DNA from: Chloroflexota bacterium
Lineage (GTDB): Bacteria; Chloroflexota; Chloroflexia; Thermomicrobiales; UBA6265
Assembly (NCBI GenBank): GCA_023389575.1
Contig: JAEWEG010000062.1
Span: 1 to 64,000 of the forward strand
Length of the DNA stretch: 64,000 nucleotides
Direction of reading: 5' to 3'
Each line of letters starts with the position of its first letter. The first letter of the stretch is position 1. Below, one piece after another: positions 17,735-28,107 of this stretch. The notes under the pieces were generated by a model, which saw only the letters and a list, made by a program, of their open reading frames with translations, was not told the origin of the DNA and made no database searches. The position numbers were made by a program, and so were the translations under genes.

Positions 17735-19060
17735 ATGCAGCAAAGGTACCGGCCCACGTTCCGGTTCACCGAATTCAGGCTCCTGATCCCGCCATCGTTG
17801 CTGGCGATCATCGGCATGCTGATGATCTTCCTGGTTCCCACCGGGCGCGTCGAGTGGAGCTGGAGCGACATCTGGGTCAGCCTCGCCTTCGCGGCGGCCG
17901 TCCTCGCCATGAGCGTCACCTTCGGTATCCGCGGGTTTCGCGGCGACCAGGTCCTGCTCCCACTCGTCGCCACCCTCTCCATCATCGGCATCCTGATGAT
18001 CCAGAGACTCCATCCGGACCTCACGGCGCTCAACGCCGGCTACGCCACGCTCGCCCAACGACAGTTCCTCTTCCTGGTCGTTGGCCTTGCCATCCTGTGG
18101 CTCATCGTCATGCTCGCGGGTCCGTTTCAGGTCATGAACTGGCTCCGCCGGTACAAGTACACCTGGCTGCTCGTCAGCCTCGCGCTCCAGGCCGCGACGT
18201 TCGTCATTGGCACCGGCCCGCCGGGCAGCGGCGCCAGGCTCTGGATTTCCGCCGGACCGATCCAGATCCAGCCCAGCGAAATCGTCAAGCTCACGCTGGT
18301 CATCTTTCTCGCCGGATATCTCGACGACAAGCGCGATCTCCTCGGTTCGAGCTGGCAATTGGGACGCTTCTCGCTCCCGCCCATCCCCTACCTGATCCCG
18401 ATGGGATTCATGTGGGTGGCATCGCTGGCGACCCTCGTCGTCCTCAACGACCTGGGTTCCGCCCTGATGTTCTTCGCCATCTTCCTGACCATGCTTTACC
18501 TGGCCAGCGGGAGATCGCTCTACGTGGTCGTCGGCGTGTCCAGCTTCGCCTTCGCCTGTTACGCCGCCTGGAAAACGTTCTCCCGGGTGGAACTGCGCGT
18601 GCAGAACTGGCTCGATCCGTGGCAGGACCCGTTCGTGGCCGGATACCAACCCATCCAGTCCGACTACGCGCTGTCAAGCGGGGGAATCCTCGGCACCGGC
18701 TTCGCCCAGGGTAGTCCCTGGTTCATCCCGGCCGTCGAAACCGACTACATCTTCTCCGCCATAGGCGAGGAGCTCGGCCTGCTCGGCACCCTCGCCCTGC
18801 TCACCATGTACCTGCTGCTCACGGTGAGAGGCTTCACCGTCGCCATGCGCGCGCAGGACGGCTTCGCCCAGATGATGGCCGCCGGCCTCACCGCCATCAT
18901 CGCGTTCCAGACCATCATCATCGTGGGCGGGGTCGTGCGGATCATCCCGCTCACGGGCATCACGCTCCCGTTCATCTCGTATGGCGGCAGTTCACTCCTC
19001 AGCAACTTCGTCCTCATGGGTCTGTTGCTGCATATTTCCAGCCTGCCGAAGCGCATCTAG
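17735..19060 (+). CDS. SEDS-family glycosyltransferase (RodA/FtsW type)
   Basis: 441 residues with 10-12 membrane helices. It polymerises lipid II into peptidoglycan strands with a partner class B penicillin-binding protein. SEDS landmarks are ARLWISAGPIQIQPSEIVKL near 165, VLNDLGSALMFF near 240, DYIFSAIGEELGLLG near 335, and the C-terminal ITLPFISYGGSSLL near 408. The PBP gene follows 19 bases after the stop, so the pair forms a wall-synthesis module. Whether it serves elongation (RodA) or division (FtsW) cannot be told from sequence alone. Confidence 0.92.
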   Translation: MQQRYRPTFRFTEFRLLIPPSLLAIIGMLMIFLVPTGRVEWSWSDIWVSLAFAAAVLAMSVTFGIRGFRGDQVLLPLVATLSIIGILMIQRLHPDLTALNAGYATLAQRQFLFLVVGLAILWLIVMLAGPFQVMNWLRRYKYTWLLVSLALQAATFVIGTGPPGSGARLWISAGPIQIQPSEIVKLTLVIFLAGYLDDKRDLLGSSWQLGRFSLPPIPYLIPMGFMWVASLATLVVLNDLGSALMFFAIFLTMLYLASGRSLYVVVGVSSFAFACYAAWKTFSRVELRVQNWLDPWQDPFVAGYQPIQSDYALSSGGILGTGFAQGSPWFIPAVETDYIFSAIGEELGLLGTLALLTMYLLLTVRGFTVAMRAQDGFAQMMAAGLTAIIAFQTIIIVGGVVRIIPLTGITLPFISYGGSSLLSNFVLMGLLLHISSLPKRI

Positions 19061-19079
19061 CCCGGAGCGAGTCACGTTC

Positions 19080-20729
19080 ATGCATGTCATCGCCACCATT
19101 TCCGGAATCCTGGCCGTGTACCTCATCGGGGCCGGACTCGCCCGCACCGATCGGCTTGACGACCGCGACTGGCTGCTCGTCCTCGGCGTCGCCTGGCTGT
19201 TGCTGCTGCTCGCCACGCGAATCCGACTTCCGACCCGGATACCCACCTTCAACCGGTCACTGATTCGCACCACGCTCGTGCTCGCCACGGTCTTCGTCAT
19301 CATCAGCGCGCAACTCGTCCGCGTGCAGGTCACCAACAGCGACGCCGTGTTCAACCACACCGCCATCGCGCCCGACGGTGAAACGATTGGCAATCCGCGC
19401 CTCGCCGACCAGACTCTCTCAGTGCGCCGCGGCCAGATCTACGACCGCGATGGCAATCTCATCGCGGGTACCATCGAGGAAGACGGAGAGTTCATTCGCC
19501 ATTACCCGGACCCCGCCACGGGATACGTCGCGGGCTACTACTCCCCCCTGCTCTACGGAACCGCCGGGCTCGAGGCAAGCTGGAACAACGAGCTCACCGG
19601 TCGCGCCGGCAACGATCCACTCAGCCGCATCGTCAACGGCCTCCTCAACCGACCGCAAACCGGCGCCGACCTCCACCTGACGCTCGACGCCGACCTCCAG
19701 CGCCAGGCCACGAACCTGCTCGGCAATAACACCGGCTCGGTGGTGGTCATGGACGCGGAGACTGGCCAGGTCCTGGTGCTCGCCAGCAACCCGACCTATG
19801 ACCCAAACCAGCTCTTCACGACTTCGCCCGCGGGCAATGAGGCCGCCACCAGCTACTGGGAGAGCCTGCTCGACGACTCCCGGTCACCCCTGGTCCAGCG
19901 CGCCACGCTCGGCCTCTTCACTCCTGGCTCGACGTTCAAGACCATCACCGCCGCCATCGGCATCGAGTTGGGGCTGATCACGCCCGACCAGGTCTTCGAG
20001 GACGACGGGGACATCAACATTGACGGCCGCATCCTTGTCGAGAACAACCGGCCCGATGACTCCCGAACTCAGTGGACCGTTCGCGAGGGTGTCGCCTGGT
20101 CGCTCAACGTGGTGTTCGCCCAGATCGGCCTGCTCATCGGCGGCGACCAGTTCTGGGACGCAGCCCGCGCGTTCGGATTCGACGAAACCATCCCGTTCGA
20201 CCTTCCGGTGGCGGAGAGCCAGGTCGCTTCCAGCGAGGACTTCCTCGACGACGACAACGCCCTGGCCGACACTGCCTTTGGTCAGGGCCAACTCCAGGTC
20301 ACGCCACTCTTCATGTGCATGGTCACCGGGGCGTTCATCAACGGCGGCGAAGTCATGGAGCCGTACCTGGTGGAGGAGGTCGTCGACGAGAACGGCCGGA
20401 TCACCCACGTGACGCGTCCCGCCGTGTGGCAATCCCCGATCTCGGCGAACACCGCCGGCCAGGTCGAGGAAATGATGGTCAACGCGGTGAACAACGGAGC
20501 CGTGCGCGGGGCCCAGGTCCCCGGCTATACCGTCGGCGGAAAGACCGGCACGGCCGAAACCGGTGATGGTTCGGCCCACTCCTGGTTCATCGGATTCATC
20601 GGCGATGACGAGCCCCGGTACACCGTCGCGGTCGTGCTCGAAGGCGGGAGCGGTGGCCTCTCAAGCGCCGTCTCCATCGGCCGGGACATCCTCCACGCCA
20701 CCATCCTCGCCGATCCCGCGCGCGAGTGA
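19080..20729 (+). CDS. Class B penicillin-binding protein (PbpA/PBP2-like transpeptidase)
   Basis: 549 residues. Three N-terminal hydrophobic segments (about 1-80) precede the dimerisation region beginning SVRRGQIYDRDGNLIA. The transpeptidase domain carries the serine motif STFK near 281, SLN near 341 and KTGTAE near 482. It cross-links peptidoglycan in the periplasm as partner of the upstream SEDS protein. The reading frame extends upstream into the previous gene. ATG 19080 gives the natural MHVIATISG start. The multi-helix N-terminus resembles actinobacterial PbpA neighbourhoods more than single-anchor PBP2. Confidence 0.93.
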   Translation: MHVIATISGILAVYLIGAGLARTDRLDDRDWLLVLGVAWLLLLLATRIRLPTRIPTFNRSLIRTTLVLATVFVIISAQLVRVQVTNSDAVFNHTAIAPDGETIGNPRLADQTLSVRRGQIYDRDGNLIAGTIEEDGEFIRHYPDPATGYVAGYYSPLLYGTAGLEASWNNELTGRAGNDPLSRIVNGLLNRPQTGADLHLTLDADLQRQATNLLGNNTGSVVVMDAETGQVLVLASNPTYDPNQLFTTSPAGNEAATSYWESLLDDSRSPLVQRATLGLFTPGSTFKTITAAIGIELGLITPDQVFEDDGDINIDGRILVENNRPDDSRTQWTVREGVAWSLNVVFAQIGLLIGGDQFWDAARAFGFDETIPFDLPVAESQVASSEDFLDDDNALADTAFGQGQLQVTPLFMCMVTGAFINGGEVMEPYLVEEVVDENGRITHVTRPAVWQSPISANTAGQVEEMMVNAVNNGAVRGAQVPGYTVGGKTGTAETGDGSAHSWFIGFIGDDEPRYTVAVVLEGGSGGLSSAVSIGRDILHATILADPARE

Positions 20730-20815
20730 GGAAACCCGGATTTGGCCAATGCTCCGGCGCCTTCCAGGCGGTGCGTTGGACAGCGCGAAACATGGAGAAA
20801 TCGGCCCAAATCTGC

Positions 20816-20821
20816 TAAAAT
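20816..20821 (+). promoter_or_regulatory. Candidate -10 box of a leaderless transcript
   Basis: TAAAAT ends six bases before the ATG at 20827, so transcription would start at or next to the initiation codon. No clear -35 and no ribosome binding site are seen. Confidence 0.3.
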
Positions 20822-20826
20822 AAGGC

Positions 20827-21228
20827 ATGGTTCGCAACGCTCGGAACGTGGCCCGGAAAGCTCGTTATCTACGATTTCACCAGGCCGTTTCCCGGGTGGT
20901 TCGCGAACTACCGGACGACATCCAGCGCCTGATCGACAATGTCGCCATTGTCGTCGAAGAAGAACCAGGACCTGACCACCTGGACGAAGCCGGTTTGGAA
21001 CCGGACGACGAGTTGTTCGGTCTCTATCAGGGAATTCCACGCACCGAACGGAACTCCTCCTACTCGCTTGTCACTCCAGATCGAATCATCATCTTCGCCG
21101 GTCCGCTCGAACGTGCCTGCGCGTCTCGCCGCGAGTTCGAAGAGCAGATCAGGATCACGGTGCTCCACGAACTGGGTCACCATCTCGGCTACGACGAGGA
21201 TGGTCTGGACATACTGGGACTTTCTTGA
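20827..21228 (+). CDS. Small zinc metallopeptidase-like protein (zincin, PF06262-type)
   Basis: 133 residues. The C-terminal half has HELGHHLGYDEDGL (about 115-128), an HExxH zinc motif followed by a further His/Asp, as in the small MMP-like zincin family. The first half begins RRFHQAVSRVVRELPD-like and contains acidic loops, fitting that family. The physiological substrate is not known. The TGA stop overlaps a TTG that could start the next gene. Confidence 0.85.
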   Translation: MVRNARNVARKARYLRFHQAVSRVVRELPDDIQRLIDNVAIVVEEEPGPDHLDEAGLEPDDELFGLYQGIPRTERNSSYSLVTPDRIIIFAGPLERACASRREFEEQIRITVLHELGHHLGYDEDGLDILGLS

Positions 21229-21269
21229 ACGATTCCAACCGCCGCGCGGCAGCACAATCCAGGAATGCC

Positions 21270-22298
21270 ATGCCGAACGAGGTATCGGGCGTTCTCGAAA
21301 CCATCGCCGCTGGGCTTTCCCTGCTCATCGCCCGGCCGTGGCTCCTCATCCTGCCGCTGGCCGTCGACCTCATCACCTGGCTCGGCGTCCAGGTCTCCGC
21401 TCAACCCCTCATCACGTCCATGCAGGACCTGATGATCGAACAGGGCGGAACAAACGGCCCGGCCGCCGCCGAGGAACTCGGCAACATTGGCGAGCAAATG
21501 CGCGTCAACGACATCATGGCCAGCCTCACGCCATCCATCTTCTCCGGCTTGCCAAACGACACCTTGCTGAGCGGACTGCTCAGCGTTCTGGTGCCCGCCA
21601 TCACCGGCGGCATCGATCGTTCGAACATCTACTCCGACTGGGGTGAGGGGCTTGGCCGCCACATCGTCCCTGGCGGCGCGGCGGCCGTCATTGGCTGGTC
21701 GCTACTGTTCTTCGTCGTCGCCACTTTCCTGTTGGCCCTGTTCAAGGCGCCGGTCGCCCAGGCCGTGCGCGGTGGAGCCACCAGCGTATCGATCATGGCG
21801 AAGGATGTCGCCATGGGCTGGGTCAGAATCATGGCGCTGGTCGGCATCGTCATCGCCGCCTTCGTCATCCTCTTCATCCCATTCCTGCTGGCCGCCGTGG
21901 TGGTTGCCCTGCTGGGAATCAATCTCGTCGCCATCCTCTCACTCGCCATCTTCGTCTTCGGCAGCATTGGCGCCATCTATCTCTACTTCCTGCTCGACGC
22001 CATGTTCATCTACCGGGTGGGGCCAATTCAGGCCGCGCGCATGAGCTACGCGGTTGCCCGGCTCAACTTCGCCCAGGCCTGGCGTTTCGCCGCCACGTCC
22101 ATCCTGATCGCCACCGGCATTCTCCAGGTGTGGAACGTGCTCGTGCAGAACCCGCCCGGCATCATCATCTCGCTGCTGCTCAACGCGGCCCTCGGCACGG
22201 CCCTCTCCATGGCAAGCATGATGTTCTTCCACGATCGTGCCCGCTTGCCGCGACCCGTGCTTCCAACTCGACAATTCCCCTCCACGAGGCCCTACTAG
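21270..22298 (+). CDS. Multi-spanning membrane protein of unknown function
   Basis: About 342 residues with at least five hydrophobic segments (roughly 15-40, 145-175, 190-250 and 275-320) and a long loop between the first and second. I do not recognise a family. The frame opens with TTG at 21225, overlapping the metallopeptidase stop by four bases. ATG at 21270 has AGGA five bases before it, and I prefer it, but the longer form is possible. It lies 30 bases upstream of gyrB and is probably co-transcribed with it. Confidence 0.7.
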   Translation: MPNEVSGVLETIAAGLSLLIARPWLLILPLAVDLITWLGVQVSAQPLITSMQDLMIEQGGTNGPAAAEELGNIGEQMRVNDIMASLTPSIFSGLPNDTLLSGLLSVLVPAITGGIDRSNIYSDWGEGLGRHIVPGGAAAVIGWSLLFFVVATFLLALFKAPVAQAVRGGATSVSIMAKDVAMGWVRIMALVGIVIAAFVILFIPFLLAAVVVALLGINLVAILSLAIFVFGSIGAIYLYFLLDAMFIYRVGPIQAARMSYAVARLNFAQAWRFAATSILIATGILQVWNVLVQNPPGIIISLLLNAALGTALSMASMMFFHDRARLPRPVLPTRQFPSTRPY

Positions 22299-22328
22299 CC
22301 TCTCGTCCATCATCAAGGAGTCACCCTC

Positions 22329-24272
<1,944 letters not shown>

Positions 24273-24280
24273 CCCCAGCC

Positions 24281-24310
24281 AGGGGAGGGTCGCCGGAAAC
24301 GCCCTTCCCT
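24281..24310 (+). terminator. Weak hairpin between gyrB and plsX
   Basis: AGGGGAGGG and CCCTTCCCT form a 9-bp stem with one G-T pair and a 12-base loop, eight bases after gyrB. No T-run follows, so it may only attenuate. Confidence 0.3.
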
Positions 24311-24353
24311 CCACCTCGCGAGACCCGGACACGAGCACGTCAAAGGATCGCCG

Positions 24354-25385
24354 ATGTCAATTCGCATAGCCGTAGACGCCATGGGGGGCGATCTCGGCCC
24401 CGCGGTCATCATTGAGGGCGCCGTGTCCGGCGCTCGTACCCATGGCGCGAGCCTGCTCCTCGTCGGCGACACGAACGCCATCGAGGCCGCGCTCAAGGCT
24501 GTCGAACACAACGACGTCACGCTCGAAGTCGTCGAGGCTCCCGACGTCATCACCATGCACGATCACCCCGCCCAGGCCGTGCGCCGCAAACCTCAAAGCA
24601 GCATCAATGTCGCCCTTCGCCTCATCGGCGAGGGTCGCGCCGACGCCATGATCTCCGCCGGGAACAGCGGCGCGGTCATGGCGGCGTCGCTCATGGTGCT
24701 TGGCCGCATCAAGGGCATCGAGCGACCCGCCATCGCCTCCTACGTGCCCACAGTGAGTGGCAAGACCCTGCTGCTCGATCTGGGCGCCGTCGTCGATCCG
24801 AAACCCTCGCACATGGTCCAGTTCGCCGAAATGGGCCGGGTCTACGGCGAGCGCGTGCTCAATATCGCGAATCCCACCATCGGCCTGCTCAGCAATGGCG
24901 AGGAGCCAACAAAGGGCAACGCCCTGGTCCAGCAGGTCCACCCGCTGCTCGCCTCCCGCGACGACCTGAACTTCATTGGCAACGTGGAAGGCAAGGACGT
25001 CACCATGGGCACGGTCGACATCGTCGTCACCGATGGCTTCACGGGAAACGTCGCCCTGAAGACCGCCGAAGGCGTCGCCGCCATGTTCACGGAACTGCTT
25101 CGCGCCGAAATCATGACGAGCCTGCCGCGGAAAATTGCCGGAGTCATCCTTCGGCCTGCCTTCCGCTCGCTGCGACGGAAACTCGACTATGCCGAAATTG
25201 GCGGCGCGCCTCTGCTGGGCGTCAACGGCGCGGTGATCATCTCGCATGGCCGGTCGTCCGCCAAAGCCATCGAGAGCGCCATTTCCGTGGCAAGACGCTC
25301 GGTGGAAGCCGACCTCTCCGGCGGGATAGCCACCGCCATCGCGAATACCTCATCCCCGGTCGACGTGGCGCAACCCGCGTCCTGA
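24354..25385 (+). CDS. plsX: Phosphate acyltransferase
   Basis: It converts acyl-ACP and phosphate to acyl-phosphate, the first step of bacterial phospholipid synthesis with PlsY. The 343 residues start IRIAVDAMGGDLGP. They contain SAGNSGAVMAAS near 100 and the TDGFTGNVALKTAEG stretch near 222, all typical of PlsX. Length is normal. It ends the plus-strand series and is closed by a strong hairpin. The usual partner genes fabD/acpP are not adjacent. Confidence 0.95.
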   Translation: MSIRIAVDAMGGDLGPAVIIEGAVSGARTHGASLLLVGDTNAIEAALKAVEHNDVTLEVVEAPDVITMHDHPAQAVRRKPQSSINVALRLIGEGRADAMISAGNSGAVMAASLMVLGRIKGIERPAIASYVPTVSGKTLLLDLGAVVDPKPSHMVQFAEMGRVYGERVLNIANPTIGLLSNGEEPTKGNALVQQVHPLLASRDDLNFIGNVEGKDVTMGTVDIVVTDGFTGNVALKTAEGVAAMFTELLRAEIMTSLPRKIAGVILRPAFRSLRRKLDYAEIGGAPLLGVNGAVIISHGRSSAKAIESAISVARRSVEADLSGGIATAIANTSSPVDVAQPAS

Positions 25386-25417
25386 CCACCGGCGGGCACA
25401 TCCACGCAACCAGACGC

Positions 25418-25453
25418 GACGAAGGGCGGCTCATGGGTGAGCCGCCCTTCGTC
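25418..25453. terminator. Bidirectional terminator hairpin
   Basis: A perfect 16-bp stem (GACGAAGGGCGGCTCA and its complement, loop TGGG) lies between convergent plsX and the HU gene. T-runs are weak on both sides. Confidence 0.75.
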
Positions 25454-25478
25454 ATGTTCAGCCTAGTGGCGGGGAGGG

Positions 25479-25751
25479 TTACTCCACCGCTCGCTTGAGC
25501 TGGGTACCCGGTCGGAACACCGGGCTCTTCCGAGCGTCGATCGTGATCGGATCGCCGGTCTGCGGGTTACGTCCCTGGCGGGCCGATCGCTCGACCACCT
25601 TGAACGACCCGAAGCCGCTGATCGTGACTTCGTTGCCCTCGGAAAGCGCGGTCTCGATCGCGCTGAAGACGGCGTTGACAGCCTTCGTGCTTGCTGCTTC
25701 GTTCTGGCCGGTTGCCTCAGCGACCGCCTGAACAAGTTCCTGCTTGCGCAC
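25479..25751 (-). CDS. HU-family DNA-binding protein
   Basis: A 90-residue histone-like protein that bends and packs DNA as a dimer. The N-terminal MRKQELVQAVAE helix region, the GFGSFKVVERSARQGRNPQTG beta-arm and the TIDARKSPVFRPG end match HU. Length is exact. IHF-type subunits would differ in the arm. It stands alone, 115 bases downstream of the rRNA methyltransferase gene. Confidence 0.95.
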   Translation of the reverse strand: MRKQELVQAVAEATGQNEAASTKAVNAVFSAIETALSEGNEVTISGFGSFKVVERSARQGRNPQTGDPITIDARKSPVFRPGTQLKRAVE

Positions 25752-25865
25752 GTGTGCTACCCCCTTTTGCGAAAACGCTCCCTGCGACGGGATGGAGGCT
25801 TCGCGGATGCAATGGTTCGTCGCTGATCCGGCGAGCCCATGATGGGAGCCCTCTCTCCCATCACC

Positions 25866-26696
25866 TCAATCCCGGACCGGGTTCTCGAACCTCGCGCTCG
25901 ACCGTCGCTGCCGGGCCGCTTCGAGAACCACGTGTGATCCTGCCACGCCAGCGTTCAGACTTTCAAGGTCACGGGACAATGGTATGCGTACGTACGCGTT
26001 CGCCAATTCCCGAATGACCGGATTTGCGCCGAATGCTTCACTTCCCACAATAATTGCGCAAGCATCCGTCCAGTCGGGCTCGTCGTATGCAAGGTTTCCG
26101 TCGGCTTCCGCCATCGCGATGAGCGGCACATTCGCCAGGTAATCGACCAGTTCCTCCCGCGTCATCTGCCGGATCGGCGTCAGGAAGTGGGCACCCATCG
26201 CGGAGCGAACGCACTTGGGGTTGAACGGATCGACGCTGTCTGGCGTCACGATCACCTCGGTCACGCCCGCGCCGGCGGCGGTCCGGATCAACGTCCCCAG
26301 GTTCCCCGGATCGCGCACCCCATCGGCCACAAGGATCAGGTCGTCCGGCCAGACATCGAACGACGGCTCGGAATGGATCGCATCCATCGGCACGACAGCC
26401 ACGATCCCCTGCGGATGCGGCACGTCGGAGAGCGAATCCACCACGCCGGAAACGGCAAAGCGCACGGGCACCTGCTCGGGAATCCGCATCACCAATTCCC
26501 GGCCCTCAGCGTCGTCGCGGAGGAACACGATCTCGGGCCGGACGCCCGTCGCGATCATGTCCATCACGGCCCGGACACCTTCCACGAGAAACGCTCGCTC
26601 CTCGATTCGCCCTTTACGGCGGAGGAGCGAGCGGGCTCGCTTGATGCCTGGGTTGTGCAGGCTGGTGATGACGGTATCGGACGGAGATGTCGTCAA
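25866..26696 (-). CDS. TrmH/SpoU-family RNA 2'-O-methyltransferase
   Basis: 276 residues. The N-terminal substrate-binding domain starts SLHNPGIKRARSLLRRKGR. The SPOUT knot carries motif 1 (DGVRDPGNLGTLIRTAAGAG, about 133), motif 2 (IIVGSEAFGANP, about 212) and motif 3 (LSRDLESLNAGVAGSHVVLEAAR, about 240). It methylates a ribose in rRNA or tRNA, but the target is not clear. The start appears to be TTG at 26696 with no good ribosome binding site. It lies 18 bases after rplT, so it may be translated by coupling. Confidence 0.9.
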   Translation of the reverse strand: MTTSPSDTVITSLHNPGIKRARSLLRRKGRIEERAFLVEGVRAVMDMIATGVRPEIVFLRDDAEGRELVMRIPEQVPVRFAVSGVVDSLSDVPHPQGIVAVVPMDAIHSEPSFDVWPDDLILVADGVRDPGNLGTLIRTAAGAGVTEVIVTPDSVDPFNPKCVRSAMGAHFLTPIRQMTREELVDYLANVPLIAMAEADGNLAYDEPDWTDACAIIVGSEAFGANPVIRELANAYVRIPLSRDLESLNAGVAGSHVVLEAARQRRSSARFENPVRD

Positions 26697-26714
26697 ACAG
26701 GAAGTCCGGTTCCG

Positions 26715-27083
26715 CTACTTGGCGGGCGCGGGAATCGCCTGCTTGGCGACGGTCGCCAGGGCGGCGAACGCCTCGGCGTCGCGGACGGCCAGGTCGGCGA
26801 GGATCTTGCGGTCCACCTTCACGCCGGCGAGGTTGAGGCCGTGGATCAGGCTGCTGTACGGAAGGCCGTTCAGGCGGCTGGCGGCATTGATGCGCTGAAT
26901 CCACAGGCGGCGCATGTCGCGCTTTCGGTTGCGGCGGTCGCGGTAGGCGTACTGGAGCGACCGCATGAGCGATTCATGCGCGCGCTTGTACAGGCGGTTC
27001 CGTGTGCCGCGATGTCCCTTCACCTGGAGGAGAACCTTGCGGTGACGACGATGAGAGGTAACACCACGCTTGATACGAGCCAT
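26715..27083 (-). CDS. rplT: 50S ribosomal protein L20
   Basis: 122 residues with the L20 start MARIKRGVTSHRRHRKVL and the RDRRNRKRDMRRLWIQRINAASR region. It is needed for early 50S assembly. It is third in the classical infC-rpmI-rplT operon. In other bacteria L20 represses this operon by binding mRNA structures that mimic its rRNA site. The C-terminus ends ATVAKQAIPAPAK. Confidence 0.97.
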   Translation of the reverse strand: MARIKRGVTSHRRHRKVLLQVKGHRGTRNRLYKRAHESLMRSLQYAYRDRRNRKRDMRRLWIQRINAASRLNGLPYSSLIHGLNLAGVKVDRKILADLAVRDAEAFAALATVAKQAIPAPAK

Positions 27084-27160
27084 GAAATGAATCCTGTTCT
27101 GCTAACGGCCAGGTCCGGTCGATGACCCTGTTGAACCGCTTCGCGCTATCCCGAATATAT

Positions 27161-27367
27161 CTAGCCGTTCGGAAGCAGTCGCTTCACGCGCTCGGTGGTC
27201 GCCTCGTTCATGACCAGCATTCGGTCGAACTGGCGCTTCACGCGCGGAGCCTTCTTCCGGCGAAGATGACTCTTCATCCCCTTCGCGTGCATGATCTTGC
27301 CAGTGGCGGTGATCTTGAATCGCCGCTTGGCGCCCTTATGCGTCTTGAGCTTGACCTTCTTGCCCAT
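27161..27367 (-). CDS. rpmI: 50S ribosomal protein L35
   Basis: 68 residues with the L35 signature KLKTHKGAKRRFKITATGKI and HLRRKKAPRVKRQF. ATG 27367 is chosen over a longer frame because it gives the family N-terminus, with AGGG six bases upstream. The start lies inside infC: the two genes share 32 bases in different frames, so L35 translation is probably coupled to infC. Confidence 0.95.
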   Translation of the reverse strand: MGKKVKLKTHKGAKRRFKITATGKIMHAKGMKSHLRRKKAPRVKRQFDRMLVMNEATTERVKRLLPNG

Positions 27368-27920
27368 TATTGCCCTGGTCCTCTCGTTCGTTACCACCTG
27401 CCTTCGAGCGGCTCGGCGCCATGTACATCGTCATGGTCCGGCCTTCCATTCGGGCGGTCTGCTCTATCGTTCCGTGATCTTCGAGTTGTACGGCCAACTG
27501 GTCGAGCAGGTCGCGACCCAGTTCCGGGTGGGTAATGGACCGACCCCGGAACAACACGGTCAGCTTGACCTTGTCACCACCATCGAGGAACTTCGCCGCC
27601 TGCCGCCCCTTGGTCTCAAGGTCCGCCTTGCCAATCTTTGGCTCGACCCGGACTTCCTTGAGCCTGGTAACGTGCTGGTGCTTCTTCGATTCCCGCTCCT
27701 TCCGGCTCTGTTCGTACCGGAATTTGCCGTAGTCCATCAACCTGCACACCGGGGGCGATGCGTTCGGCGCGACCTCGACCAGATCGAGCCCCTTCTCGCG
27801 GGCCATTTCGAGCGCCTCGCGGGTTGGGATAATGCCGATCTGCTGGCCTTCATCATCAATAAGTCTGACTTCGCGAATACGAATACGCTCGTTTACGCGA
27901 GTCTGCACTGGTCTGGAAAT
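27336..27920 (-). CDS. infC: Translation initiation factor IF-3 (ATT start)
   Basis: 194 residues. The N-terminal domain (VNERIRIREVRLIDDEGQQIG) and the C-terminal domain (RPKIG-like VEPKIGKADLETKGRQAAKFL) are standard. The frame runs open to an unlikely start at 28007. A perfect AGGAGG at 27927-27932 lies six bases before ATT at 27920, and family alignment starts there (I-S-R-P-V-Q-T-R). A non-AUG start is the known device by which IF-3 limits its own synthesis. The last 32 bases overlap rpmI. The C-terminal tail is Gly/Asn/Gln-rich. Confidence 0.94.
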   Translation of the reverse strand: MSRPVQTRVNERIRIREVRLIDDEGQQIGIIPTREALEMAREKGLDLVEVAPNASPPVCRLMDYGKFRYEQSRKERESKKHQHVTRLKEVRVEPKIGKADLETKGRQAAKFLDGGDKVKLTVLFRGRSITHPELGRDLLDQLAVQLEDHGTIEQTARMEGRTMTMYMAPSRSKAGGNEREDQGNNGQEGQAQDA

Positions 27921-27960
27921 AGCTCGCCTCCTGAACTGCGGCCATTGCGCGCTGGACACA

Positions 27961-27989
27961 ACAAAAACGTCGGGCCTGAATGTCCGACG
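27961..27989 (-). promoter_or_regulatory. Leader terminator/attenuator of infC-rpmI-rplT
   Basis: On the minus strand, the stem CGTCGG/CCGACG is followed by TTTTTGT, forming an intrinsic terminator about 40 bases before the infC start. Just upstream, GTGTCGTCG occurs twice. The first copy could pair with the CGACG arm in place of the second, giving an alternative structure. B. subtilis controls this operon by premature termination in the leader. The same logic here is inference. Confidence 0.45.
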
Positions 27990-28107
27990 ACACGCCAGCG
28001 ACGACACTTGTCAAGGATACCATGAAGCGTTGTTGACGGACTACCCGGTTGCCTTGGCGTTTAGGCGATATCGCCCGCGAAACCACGCGGAATCGCCGCC
28101 TCTCACC

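Noticed and set aside
28009..28014. TTGACA as -35 of infC
   Set aside because: No -10-like hexamer lies 16-18 bases downstream; that position falls in the GC-rich terminator arm.
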